Shown here one piece after another: positions 36,369-44,699 of a stretch of DNA of 64,000 nucleotides (positions are counted from its first letter, which is position 1; every line of letters starts with the position of its first letter). This DNA comes from JBAXQQ01 sp037131695 (GTDB taxonomy: Bacteria; Armatimonadota; Hebobacteria; CAIYQO01), in assembly GCA_964638715.1 (NCBI GenBank), contig CAZWZF010000022.1, forward strand, positions 1-64,000. The letters are read 5' to 3'. The notes beneath the pieces were generated by a model. That model was given only the letters and a program-made list of their open reading frames with translations. It had not been told where the DNA came from and did not search any database. A program made the position numbers and the translations under genes.

Positions 36369-37025
36369 ATGACGGATAATAAATGGAAAAACAGAGGATA
36401 TTTACCTCATTATGAAGGTGGCGAATTAACTCAAGCTGTTACATTTTCATTAGAAAATTGTTTACCAAAAGAATTACTATTGCAATGGCAAAATGAATTA
36501 ATGTATTTATCAAAATTAGAAAGAGAAAGCGAATATTATAAACGTATTCAATTGCATCTTGATGAAGGTAATGGAGAAGCATGGTTAAAAGATAATTATC
36601 TTGCTGAAATGGTACAGAACGCAATTTTATTTAATTCAGGAAAACGTTACACCTTACATGCATGGGTAGTTATGCCGACTCACGCTCATTTACTTTTTAC
36701 ACCAACAGCAAATGAAAAAGTTAGCAACATCATGCATTCAATTAAATCTTATACATCAAATGAAGCTAATAAATATTTAGCAAGAAATGGAGTCTTCTGG
36801 TTAAAAGAAAGTTTTGATAGATTTATTAGAAATGAAGAACATTTTACAAATGAAATTCAATACATTGAAAATAATCCCGTAAAAGCCCGATTATGTAAGC
36901 AACCACAAGATTGGAAATGGAGCAGTGCAAGATTTGACTTTTATAAATTTTATAATTTCAGCCCAATAAATGAAATAGTATTTGACCCACCATCGCCTAA
37001 ATATATACGAAAAAATAAATTATAA
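36369..37025 (+). CDS. REP-associated tyrosine transposase (RAYT, Y1 HUH family)
   Basis: A 218-residue Y1 transposase-family protein. It opens with the RAYT signature R-G-Y-L-P-H-x-E-G-G-E-L-x-Q-x-V-T-F. The HUH motif is H105-A-H107 in MPTHAHLL, and the likely catalytic tyrosine is Y165 in EIQYIENNPVKARL. Such proteins nick and join single-stranded DNA at REP hairpins and are thought to spread them. AGAGGT precedes the ATG. REP copies flank the gene on both sides, and one begins at the base after the stop. The gene is intact and AT-rich, and sits next to other mobile debris. Confidence 0.93.
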   Translation: MTDNKWKNRGYLPHYEGGELTQAVTFSLENCLPKELLLQWQNELMYLSKLERESEYYKRIQLHLDEGNGEAWLKDNYLAEMVQNAILFNSGKRYTLHAWVVMPTHAHLLFTPTANEKVSNIMHSIKSYTSNEANKYLARNGVFWLKESFDRFIRNEEHFTNEIQYIENNPVKARLCKQPQDWKWSSARFDFYKFYNFSPINEIVFDPPSPKYIRKNKL

Positions 37026-37092
37026 AACTGGGAGCGCAGGCTTCCAGCCTGCCCCGGCAAGGTTTTAGTGGCACGTTGTAAAAAGACACAAG
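37026..37092. repeat. REP-like element, copy 2 (3' side of the RAYT)
   Basis: Has GCAGGC-TTCCA-GCCTGC and GTTTTAGTGGCAC...AAAGACAC, matching copy 1 at 36172. It directly follows the RAYT stop. With the inverted copy at 37122 it forms a facing pair, like the paired REPs of enterobacterial BIMEs. Confidence 0.85.
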
Positions 37093-37121
37093 GTTTATTA
37101 AATTTAGAAAAAATATTTCTA

Positions 37122-37174
37122 TTGCACAGTGCCACTAAGTTTCAACCGAGGGCAGGCAAGATGCCTGCGGTCCA
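37122..37174. repeat. REP-like element, copy 3 (inverted)
   Basis: Read on the minus strand it gives GGACCGCAGGC-ATCTT-GCCTGC...TTAGTGGCAC, the same layout as copies 1 and 2 in opposite orientation. Confidence 0.8.
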
Positions 37175-37180
37175 ATACAT

Positions 37181-37215
37181 ATTGACTGGGATCGCAGGCT
37201 TCCAACCTATAGGCG
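37181..37215. repeat. REP-like element, copy 4 (partial)
   Basis: Begins ATTGACTGGGATCGCAGGCT as in copy 1, but the second arm is decayed (ACCTAT in place of GCCTGC). Confidence 0.65.
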
Positions 37216-37217
37216 TT

Positions 37218-37966
37218 AAGATAAAAAATCGTGTAACGAATTTACCTATTTCCGGCATTTGTTGTAATTTCCTTTTACGTGGGCTGGAATCAGTTTTTTG
37301 TAAATATTTCTTTCTCAGACACATCCAGATATCTTTTCCAAGAATTATAATGCGAAACACCCATATTGCAAGATGAAATCTTCTCCATATACTTTGTAAT
37401 TGAGTTGTATCTTTCTGTTTTGTAAATATATGTTTTTCTTCTTGTAGCGTTTCCCCCCTTATAATTGATATCCCCAGGGGGAAAAATCTCTTGAGTTCAA
37501 GAGGTTTTCTACCAGTATCGCAGCTAAAATGCGGGCTAATATGCAGCTTTGCGCTGTAGGTCCTCTCCTTGATAGCAACTCATCAAGAGATAATAGGCTA
37601 TTTAATCGTTTAAACTCCAATTCTATTTGCCATCGTACTCTGTATAACTCTATAATAACCTCATTTGATATTATTTCTTCAGGTACGGTTGTGATTATCC
37701 ATATTATTTTGTCTTCAATAGTCCTAACAGCTAACAGTCGTACCGGAATCCATTTTGTAGCTTATTCAAGTTTCCAGGTTTTATGTGTGCGTGTTGTTTT
37801 TTTGAGGGCAGTATGAATTAATATATCAATAGTTACTACCCCCGACTTGGATATTTTACCTGTTTCTCGCAATGGTTTAAAAAAAGTATGGTCAGGATGG
37901 CATATTCGTATGCTATATAAATTGTAAGCGTCAAATAACAATACTAAAAACGAGAAACATAGAATA
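37218..37966 (-). pseudogene. Decayed IS4-family transposase
   Basis: The reverse strand reads through fragments of an IS4-type transposase. At 37461-37966 there is a frame with ...KTWKLE, an in-frame stop, then KWIPVRLLAVRT and VRWQIELEFKRL, which carries most of the IS4 Y-x2-R-x3-E signature; the usual late Lys is Asn. After a stop at 37459-37461, beside a run of six G, the protein continues in another frame (LQSIWRRFHLAIWVFRII and a basic tail). The N-terminal half with the first two catalytic aspartates is missing. It is clearly inactive. Confidence 0.75.
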
Positions 37967-37983
37967 TTTTATGTACTGCTTTT

Positions 37984-38017
37984 ATACGGAATACCGGGGA
38001 CAGCATTCCGTATAACA
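37984..38017. repeat. Perfect 11-base inverted repeat
   Basis: TTATACGGAAT and ATTCCGTATAA enclose a 12-base GC-rich loop. It lies beyond the transposase remnant and near the lyase gene end. It may be an IS end fragment or a terminator stem; no T-run follows on the lyase side. Confidence 0.5.
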
Positions 38018-38053
38018 AGAATGTTTTGTTATTTTCTTAATAATCTTGATATA

Positions 38054-41000
38054 TCAACACGGTTTAATATATGCAGACAACGGAACGACCTGCTTCATGC
38101 CTTTTTTATCGCATATAGTTGCATTGTCCAGTGATAATATTATCAGCAGTTCTTTTCCATTAATATTAATGTCTATGTTATCGGCATTAATATTTATTTC
38201 AGGAAATGATTCGTTTTTGCCGGTGGCAGAAATTATATATGCTGATAACGGCGTAGTCTCAATGTCGAAAGTTACCCGGGTGGTGGTGTAATCAACATTT
38301 TCTCTGTTTGACGCCGAAATAATCGTTGTTATTATCGGGATATTCAACGGATACAGCGGTTTGATAAGTAATGCGGAGTCTTCCCACTTTCTTGTGACTT
38401 CTCCATTATCGGCTATATTTATCTCTGTGCCAGGAATATGAAAATGCGTTTCCTGTGAAACTGGTGTAGTTGTCCGGTCAATTATCATGAATGAATCGGA
38501 TGATAATTGAATTACGGTGCGAAAACTGTGGATACCCGGATTGATTACACGCGCGTGCATTTGTTCCATGCTGATAGCATATATCGGGTTAAATGAAGTT
38601 ATATAGGGAACGGCAGCATTAAGACCATTGGCAACTACTCGCCCGCGGGTGAAACGCCATAAATGGTCCTGCGGCAAATTATATTTGGTACTCCATCTGC
38701 TGTGGCCATTGGCGGCAAACTTCAGTTCTTTGGTATTTCTCTCGCTGAAGCCAGCATCAACAATCATCGCGCGGTTATGGGTAAAAAATTGAATGCTGCC
38801 ATCATCATTATGGTGATGTCCCCATGCGCTGCCGCTGCGGAATGCCATCAGGGTTTCAGTGCCATCAATATTTGAATCGCGGAACATTACCCCTAATCCT
38901 TGCAGATATTCTGATTCCCACGGAACAGAAATAGCATCAACATGCAGCGATTTATCACCTTTCAATCCCTGGTATGCCCAGGCAAACTGGCCAGCTAACA
39001 GCAGGTTTATATCTGCAAATGCAGTCGCTAAAGATAGATATAGATATTTGTAATGATTGACTTCAACATTATGATCGCCAAAAGGAACTATATGACGGCA
39101 ATTATCATAGTATGCATCTGCTGGGGTCAGTTGATGCAATGCTGAAGAAGCGAGTTTATGAAATGCTGGATTCGTAAACTCATCATCAACGCCATCCGCC
39201 TTGCGCCGCAACAACAACGGCAGAACAGTATGCAGGACATGATGATAATAGGTGTGGCTTTCTTCCCATATACCGCTTTCGGGATACATGTGATATGCCA
39301 GTTGGCGATGCCAATGCTTGATGAACTTTTCCTGCCAATATCTAACTTGCGGGTGAGACGGGAAAAGCTGGGCGGCAGTACCATACAATGTAATTACATC
39401 AGTGTAAAAGTTTTGATTCGGCATTCCTTCCCAGGTTGGTTCGGTCGAGTTGTCGTCGCCAACCGGCAGCATTGTCGACCAGCCGGGGTAATAGTTATCT
39501 GACTCAAACATATATGATAAAAACGCGAAATGAGCACGGAACAGTTTCTGCTCATTGCCGGCAATCTCCCCGGATCGCATTATTGACGCTAACCGGAACA
39601 TTAGCGGAGCAACCGGACGGCTGACTACACAATTTGTATGCGCCGCTCCCCCACCTTCCCAAAAACCATATACCCGGGAGTCAATGAAGTCTTTCATCGT
39701 CGCTATCCCTACATCAAGTTTGTCATGATGAAGATGAGGAACAAAAATATCATCAGGATAAGAAAATGAAGATTCTGCATTAAAATCGTCATCCCAGATG
39801 AAGCATGACTTTGCCATATCTGCCAGAGGATACATGCCGAATTGAGTATGTATTTTTCGTAATAACGATTGGCTTTGTTTATACAATTCACGTTGAGGTG
39901 TCATGTCAAAATGTCCAAGTTTCGGTTCGCATCCAGTCATATTCAAGACATTTTGTTCTGGTGATGCTTCAGGTTTAATACGGCTTGTTGTCGAAATCAG
40001 CAAAGCAAACTTTCTTGCTCCCTTTTCAATCCATCCTTCTACTGTAAGGTGCGGCTGATTGCGACTGACACCGCGTCCCGGAATACATTCATTAATACTG
40101 GGGAATGCGTCAGCCTTTGATTCAGCAGGATGAAGCCGGCGGGTGTTAGGCGAGTCTGGCACCCAGCGACGGCACCATAATTCCATCTGGTTCAAACGAT
40201 TGCCATACCATTTGCCGCCTTCGATAGTTATAAATCCGATAACATCCTGGCTGTTTTGAATATGGAACGCATAACCGTCGGAAAAATCTTTTAATTGCGA
40301 ATATTGGGTCCACATGGCTAACCTGGCAATGCGAGAATCATAAAAATATGATAATGGCTGGGTAGAAAATAACGGTGTACTATCCAATAAATATAGTTCA
40401 TCCGGCAGATTATCAGCACTGAAATCCCACACAATCTGGTCGCCGATTCCGGCAGTGAATGATTCTGAAATAACAGCGAACTGCATCCCGGCATCTATCG
40501 TTACATCAGCAGTATAAAATTTTTCATCAACAAATTTTACTGCATAGCGATAAACGATGCGAATTGGCCCTTGTTCAATTATTTCACCGGTTATTGATTT
40601 AACCGCTTCATGAGTATCTATATATATCTTTCCGCGCCATTGACCATTATTTTCTTTGCAATTTAAAATAACTCCCGGCAATTCACCAATTTTAAATATT
40701 TTGGGTTCAGAAAACAATTTCATACCATGCAAAACATGAATCGCAAAATTTTCGTTTGAGATTTCAGCAATATCATTTTCAATACTGCAATTAACCATTG
40801 AATTGATACCCGATTGCTCAGTATCGAGTGTTAAATCAATTTTATCAAATGGGGAAATAGATAAGTATAAAAAAGCCTCATTGCGGTTTATTACAGATCG
40901 CTGCCCAGAAACTTTTAAGTCGCCATCGGCAGCAAGAAAAAGTTCCGGCAATTCTATTGATTGCGGAATATTAACCGTTAATATTTGCTTTTCATGAGCA

Positions 41001-41077
41001 ATGCCGATAGATTCAATAATGCTGACATTAAAGATATCTTGATTGCTGATAACCATTGGACGGGAATCTTGATTCAT
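38054..41077 (-). CDS. Heparinase II/III-like protein
   Basis: A 1007-residue protein. The N-terminal ~330 residues are beta-rich (FEGGKWYGNR-like end). The middle is an (alpha/alpha) toroid of about 350 residues with YWQEKFIKHWHRQLAYHMYPESGIWEESHTYY. The C-terminal beta-sandwich starts near residue 735 with the family signature FRSG..WGHHHNDDGSIQFFTHNRAMIVDAG. Heparinase-II/III-type lyases cleave uronic-acid polysaccharides by beta-elimination. No signal peptide is visible at the ATG, which follows a good CTGGAG site, so the enzyme would be cytoplasmic or its start lies elsewhere. The substrate is unknown. Confidence 0.8.
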   Translation of the reverse strand: MNQDSRPMVISNQDIFNVSIIESIGIAHEKQILTVNIPQSIELPELFLAADGDLKVSGQRSVINRNEAFLYLSISPFDKIDLTLDTEQSGINSMVNCSIENDIAEISNENFAIHVLHGMKLFSEPKIFKIGELPGVILNCKENNGQWRGKIYIDTHEAVKSITGEIIEQGPIRIVYRYAVKFVDEKFYTADVTIDAGMQFAVISESFTAGIGDQIVWDFSADNLPDELYLLDSTPLFSTQPLSYFYDSRIARLAMWTQYSQLKDFSDGYAFHIQNSQDVIGFITIEGGKWYGNRLNQMELWCRRWVPDSPNTRRLHPAESKADAFPSINECIPGRGVSRNQPHLTVEGWIEKGARKFALLISTTSRIKPEASPEQNVLNMTGCEPKLGHFDMTPQRELYKQSQSLLRKIHTQFGMYPLADMAKSCFIWDDDFNAESSFSYPDDIFVPHLHHDKLDVGIATMKDFIDSRVYGFWEGGGAAHTNCVVSRPVAPLMFRLASIMRSGEIAGNEQKLFRAHFAFLSYMFESDNYYPGWSTMLPVGDDNSTEPTWEGMPNQNFYTDVITLYGTAAQLFPSHPQVRYWQEKFIKHWHRQLAYHMYPESGIWEESHTYYHHVLHTVLPLLLRRKADGVDDEFTNPAFHKLASSALHQLTPADAYYDNCRHIVPFGDHNVEVNHYKYLYLSLATAFADINLLLAGQFAWAYQGLKGDKSLHVDAISVPWESEYLQGLGVMFRDSNIDGTETLMAFRSGSAWGHHHNDDGSIQFFTHNRAMIVDAGFSERNTKELKFAANGHSRWSTKYNLPQDHLWRFTRGRVVANGLNAAVPYITSFNPIYAISMEQMHARVINPGIHSFRTVIQLSSDSFMIIDRTTTPVSQETHFHIPGTEINIADNGEVTRKWEDSALLIKPLYPLNIPIITTIISASNRENVDYTTTRVTFDIETTPLSAYIISATGKNESFPEININADNIDININGKELLIILSLDNATICDKKGMKQVVPLSAYIKPC

Positions 41078-41180
41078 ATAATTACTCCAGAGATAAAATC
41101 ACCAAATATAGATACATTTGTATCAACTGCGAAAAATTATACCAATTATAAATCATTTTTCCAATTCCTGTTTATAATCC

Positions 41181-41209
41181 TTCACATAAACATTACAAAC
41201 TGATATAAT
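41181..41209 (+). promoter_or_regulatory. Sigma-70-type promoter very close to the start codon
   Basis: TTCACA (41181-41186) and TATAAT (41204-41209) are separated by 17 bases. Transcription should start near 41216, only about 6 bases before the ATG at 41222, and no ribosome site is visible. The mRNA may be nearly leaderless. Confidence 0.65.
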
Positions 41210-41221
41210 TTGAGCTACATA

Positions 41222-42766
41222 ATGAGAAATATTTTTACAATATTAGCTTTAATATATCTTGCATCAATAAATATCTGCGCGGATAGCGTTAATGTTTTTT
41301 ATGAAAATATCAATGGCTTTAATGTGAAATATATCAGTGTAGATACCAGCGACCCCGAAGTTGTCATTACTACTGCTCTCTCCCAGCGATTCCCAGATGG
41401 TTTGGAAAGCTGGGGATCATTCATGAGCAGACTGAATCCTGATGCGGCAATTAACGGCACTTACTTTTGCCCGCGTACCTGTAAACCTGTTGGTGATATT
41501 GTTGTTGAAAATCAGCATTATTATCGCGGTGTTGCCGGTACCGCATTCTGTGTATTACCCGGCAACAAGATGACCATGCGATTAGGCCCCAACCAGGCAA
41601 AAGCGAACTGGAAAGATTGCCAGACAGTTGTTTGCGCTGGTCCCCGATTATTAACCGAAGGGTCTGTAACTATTGCTGCCCGCGATGAAGGATTCCGCGA
41701 CCCGCGAGTATTGGGGTCGGCACCACGCAGTGCGATAGCGTGGGACAAAAACGGGACACTATTTTTCCTGACAATTGACCAGAATATATCGCTTTCCAAT
41801 CTCGCTTACGTTTGTAAAAAACTTGGCGCATCATCTGCAATGGCGATGGACGGCGGCAATTCTTCAGGATTATACGCGGAAGGCAGAACATTATCATGGC
41901 CCGGTCGCAGCTTGGCAAATGTCCTTTGTATCTATAAAACACGTCAAAAATTCTACAAATACGCTTATGGATTAGCTCCTAACCTGACCGTGAAATATCC
42001 GATAGGGTTTTCAAAACCGCAGCCTGTTTATATAAGCAATCCATCATTATTAACCGCACTGGGAAATTTCGCCGCTGGTAGGCCGGTAAATTATGACCAG
42101 CCCAAGTCATTAAGTGAAATGTATAACAAATCAGAAGATGTACAGGCACCAGAGATATTTACCAACAATTACAATCAAGTTACCGAAGTAAAGTCAGAAG
42201 TACCGTTGCAACCCGTTGTTACCATAAAACAGGTACCGGTTATAAAACAAACTACCGAAATGAAACCACCTAAATTCAACCCGAATACGCCTATTCCTGA
42301 AATAAAGAATGAACCGGTTATTATTCCAAAAACAGTAGAAAAAACAATCGAAGTTAAAATTGACGAAGTTCCAGAAATTGATGTAGACCCGATTGCAGCA
42401 CCTGTAGAAGTAGAAAATGTAAATATTGATACAAGGCCACCGTTAACGACCGAAAATAAGTTGCCGGAAATTGATGTCAGAATGACTGCCCCGAAAGTGA
42501 AAATCGTTAAATTAGAAGCAGCAGATGATACAGGATTTGCCCGTGGAACATACACTCTGCACGTTAATGTTGATCCAAACTCTGAAGTTCACCTGGTTAA
42601 GCTGTTCATTGACGGCGTATTACGGGATATGAAATCAAACCAATCATTCACTAAATATTGGAATACCCGCGAATACACCAATACTTTGCATACCATTGAA
42701 GTAGTTGCTATTACAAACAATCAAATAGTTTCAAAAGATATTCTGCGCATACAGGTAGATAATTAA
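41222..42766 (+). CDS. Secreted phosphodiester glycosidase (NAGPA)-family protein
   Basis: About 514 residues. A signal peptide (MRNIFTILALIYLASINICA-D) precedes the NAGPA/DUF2233 domain (about residues 25-245), with INGTYFCPRT, VCAGPRLLTEG, PRSAIAWD and MDGGNSSGL, the usual catalytic blocks. A Pro/Val/Glu-rich linker of about 130 residues follows, and then an Ig-like beta domain (YTLHVNVDPNSEVHLVKLFIDG). Family members remove alpha-GlcNAc or other groups from phosphodiesters; in bacteria many act on cell-wall or exopolysaccharide structures. The ATG at 41222 is used; a TTG at 41210 would lie upstream of the predicted transcription start. Its TAA lies inside a MITE-like element. Confidence 0.85.
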   Translation: MRNIFTILALIYLASINICADSVNVFYENINGFNVKYISVDTSDPEVVITTALSQRFPDGLESWGSFMSRLNPDAAINGTYFCPRTCKPVGDIVVENQHYYRGVAGTAFCVLPGNKMTMRLGPNQAKANWKDCQTVVCAGPRLLTEGSVTIAARDEGFRDPRVLGSAPRSAIAWDKNGTLFFLTIDQNISLSNLAYVCKKLGASSAMAMDGGNSSGLYAEGRTLSWPGRSLANVLCIYKTRQKFYKYAYGLAPNLTVKYPIGFSKPQPVYISNPSLLTALGNFAAGRPVNYDQPKSLSEMYNKSEDVQAPEIFTNNYNQVTEVKSEVPLQPVVTIKQVPVIKQTTEMKPPKFNPNTPIPEIKNEPVIIPKTVEKTIEVKIDEVPEIDVDPIAAPVEVENVNIDTRPPLTTENKLPEIDVRMTAPKVKIVKLEAADDTGFARGTYTLHVNVDPNSEVHLVKLFIDGVLRDMKSNQSFTKYWNTREYTNTLHTIEVVAITNNQIVSKDILRIQVDN

Positions 42767-42934
42767 TAGACTTGTCCGGAAATAAGGAATGAGTAGATTT
42801 TGAGGCTATTTTTTCGTCAAACAAGGCGTTTATTTTACACTTTATCTGGATTGATAAACATAAAATAAACAACGCTGTATGGCGGAAAAAGAGTCAAAAA
42901 GATGCCATTATTTATTTCCGGACATGTCTAATAA
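42763..42934. mobile_element. MITE-like element with 24-base terminal inverted repeats
   Basis: The ends TTAATAGACTTGTCCGGAAA and (complement) TTATTAGACATGTCCGGAAA match at 18 of 20 positions, followed on both sides by TAA. Weaker pairing continues inward for about 50 more bases (GTTTATTTTA blocks). Total length is about 172 bases, with no coding capacity. It lies between two convergent genes, and both of their stop codons (42764-42766 and 42928-42930) lie in its ends. Confidence 0.8.
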
Positions 42935-43707
42935 GCCTGTATTACCTCTACGCCAGTAGCGATTATATTCTCAACACTGTCCGCTGATGCCCCGCTATCA
43001 GTAATTAAAATATCCAAATCTTCCATTTTTGCAACGAAATAGAGATTTTCAACACCAAGTTTATTATGATCAGCCAATGCTACTTTTTGCCTTGCGGCAG
43101 CCATCATCGCTTTTCTGCTTTCTGCGGTAAACGGATTGGGAGCAGACATTCCAAATCCAATTGATATGCCATTGACACCCAAAAAAGCCTTGTCTACCCT
43201 AATATGTTTTAATATTTCTGCTACCCATGGCCCCACCAGGCTTGCGCTTTGCCGACGCAATGTTCCTCCCAGTACCATTATTTCAATATCTTTATTGACA
43301 GATAATTCACGGGCAATAGCGAGAGAATTTGTTAATACTGTCAGTGGTGAAATATCAACCAGGAATCTCGCAAACTCAAGAGTTGTGGAACCTGATTCAA
43401 TGATGATTGATTCACCCGGGTTAACCAGCTTTGCGGCTTCTTTTCCAATGGCAATCTTTTCTGGCAACAATCTTGTCTGGCTCTCATCAAAAGAAATTTC
43501 CAATGCAGTCGGTTGGGTAGTAAGCATTGCCCCGCCATGAGTTCTTTGCAGCAGCCCCTGCCCTTGCATGGTTTCCAAGTCCCGGCGCACTGTCGCTTCG
43601 GATACATTCATTTTTTCTGCTAATTCATTAACACGAATTTTACCATGAGTATCAAGCAAATTTAAAATTGCGCGCCAGCGTTCTTCTTTAAAAGAGTCAA
43701 TTAACAT
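42928..43707 (-). CDS. DeoR/GlpR-family transcriptional regulator
   Basis: About 259 residues. The N-terminal winged helix-turn-helix reads VNELAEKMNVSEATVRRDLETM with the DeoR signature RTHGGA at its end. The C-terminal sugar-phosphate sensor domain (DeoRC) includes GKEAAKLVNPGESIIIESGSTTLE and VDKAFLGVNGIS. Members repress sugar or nucleoside catabolic operons and respond to phosphosugars. The start at 43707 is preferred since GGGAG lies 11 bases upstream; a further ATG at 43725 is on top of that site. A TATAAT lies at 43727-43732 (minus strand). The TAG stop is contributed by the MITE-like element. Confidence 0.93.
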   Translation of the reverse strand: MLIDSFKEERWRAILNLLDTHGKIRVNELAEKMNVSEATVRRDLETMQGQGLLQRTHGGAMLTTQPTALEISFDESQTRLLPEKIAIGKEAAKLVNPGESIIIESGSTTLEFARFLVDISPLTVLTNSLAIARELSVNKDIEIMVLGGTLRRQSASLVGPWVAEILKHIRVDKAFLGVNGISIGFGMSAPNPFTAESRKAMMAAARQKVALADHNKLGVENLYFVAKMEDLDILITDSGASADSVENIIATGVEVIQAY

Positions 43708-43765
43708 AAGATATAGTACTCCCATACAATTATAGCAAAGGATTATGAAAAAGTGGAAACTGCGA

Positions 43766-43840
43766 TGGTGGTCGCTACTGGATTCGAACCAGCGACCCCT
43801 TCGGTGTGAACGAAGTGCGCTACCGCTGCGCCAAGCGACC
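43766..43840 (-). tRNA. tRNA-Val (anticodon CAC)
   Basis: Acceptor stem GGTCGCT/AGCGACC, discriminator A and encoded CCA. The D arm has AGCGGTAGCG-type bases and the T arm GGTTCGAATCC. The anticodon loop TTCACAC gives CAC, reading GUG. It lies 24 bases downstream of tRNA-Val(TAC). Confidence 0.95.
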
Positions 43841-43864
43841 GTAAAGGGTTAATAGGAAAAGGAG

Positions 43865-43941
43865 TGGTGGGCGAAGAGGGACTCGAACCCCCGACCATCT
43901 GGGTGTAAACCAGACGCTCTACCAACTGAGCTATCCGCCCG
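43865..43941 (-). tRNA. tRNA-Val (anticodon TAC)
   Basis: Acceptor stem GGGCGGA/TTCGCCC, A discriminator and encoded CCA. The D arm has AGCTCAGTTGGTAGAGC and the T arm GGGTTCGAGTCC. The anticodon loop TTTACAC gives TAC. It is the first gene of a two-gene tRNA-Val unit. Confidence 0.95.
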
Positions 43942-43959
43942 TGTGTGTAACGGGTTAAA

Positions 43960-43988
43960 TTATAGTAATTACAACCTCTCATGTCAAT
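43960..43988 (-). promoter_or_regulatory. Consensus promoter of the tRNA-Val unit
   Basis: On the minus strand TTGACA (43983-43988) and TATAAT (43960-43965) are separated by 17 bases, a perfect sigma-70 consensus. The mature 5' end is about 18 bases downstream of the -10 box. Confidence 0.9.
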
Positions 43989-44066
43989 AAGAAAATTAGT
44001 TTTTTTCAAATTTTAATCAAATTAACTTTTAACAAGAAATTATTTAGTTAAAATTATGGATAATTA

Positions 44067-44095
44067 TTGTCATTTGATTTAAAAAGAGGTAAAAT
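44067..44095 (+). promoter_or_regulatory. Sigma-70-type promoter for the hemerythrin gene
   Basis: TTGTCA (44067-44072) and TAAAAT (44090-44095) have a 17-base spacer. A run of five G (ribosome site) follows before the ATG at 44122. Confidence 0.75.
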
Positions 44096-44121
44096 ATTGT
44101 AAATAAAGGGGGTAAACAATT

Positions 44122-44529
44122 ATGGCACTAATGAATTGGGATGAAAAATTCATATTAGGCATTACAGAGATTGATGCACAGCACAAAGTTTTAGTTGGTA
44201 TGATTAACGACTTGCATGATGCAATGCGCGATGGAAAAGGGAAAATAATCATTGGTGATATTATTGAAGGATTATCAAAATATACAAAAACTCACTTTAT
44301 AAAAGAAGAGACATTTTTTGATATGTATAATTACCCGAAAACAGATATCCATCGTAAAGAACACAATGCTTTCATATCTCAAATAACCGAGTTCCAACAA
44401 GGATTTGCCGAAGGAAAGTTGTCACTATCAATTCAAGTAATGAACTTCTTAAAAGATTGGTTAAAAACACATATCATGGATAGTGATAAAAAATATGCAC
44501 CGTTTTTAATATCAAACGGAGTTAAATAG
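44122..44529 (+). CDS. Bacteriohemerythrin
   Basis: A 135-residue four-helix protein with the full di-iron ligand set: H21, H58, E62, H77, H81, H117 and D122. The conserved W6 in NWDEKF and the E-I-D-x-Q-H-K helix are also present. It binds oxygen reversibly through a non-haem di-iron site in the cytoplasm. It stands alone with its own promoter and a terminator, so it is probably an independent oxygen-handling protein, fitting a microaerophilic or anaerobic lifestyle. Confidence 0.97.
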   Translation: MALMNWDEKFILGITEIDAQHKVLVGMINDLHDAMRDGKGKIIIGDIIEGLSKYTKTHFIKEETFFDMYNYPKTDIHRKEHNAFISQITEFQQGFAEGKLSLSIQVMNFLKDWLKTHIMDSDKKYAPFLISNGVK

Positions 44530-44544
44530 CATAGAAATTTACCA

Positions 44545-44565
44545 GGGGAGATTTTATATTTCCCC
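44545..44565 (+). terminator. Terminator of the hemerythrin gene
   Basis: GGGGAGA and TTTCCCC pair around a 7-base AT loop and are followed by A and a run of T. It lies 15 bases after the stop codon. Confidence 0.8.
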
Positions 44566-44699
44566 ATTTTTTATTATATTTTAACTGAATGTTAATATTT
44601 TTGTAATATCATCACCTTTACCGAATTCGATTTTATCCGTATAATTTCATTGGAAAAGAAATTTACCGATTAAAGTCTAATATAAAGTTGAGGTTATAT

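Noticed and set aside
37459..37461. Programmed frameshift in the IS4 transposase at the G6 run
   Set aside because: The gene also has another in-frame stop and lacks its N-terminus, so simple decay is the better explanation.
31341..38053. Prophage
   Set aside because: No integrase, capsid, terminase or tail genes are visible; only a RAYT and a dead IS4 transposase.
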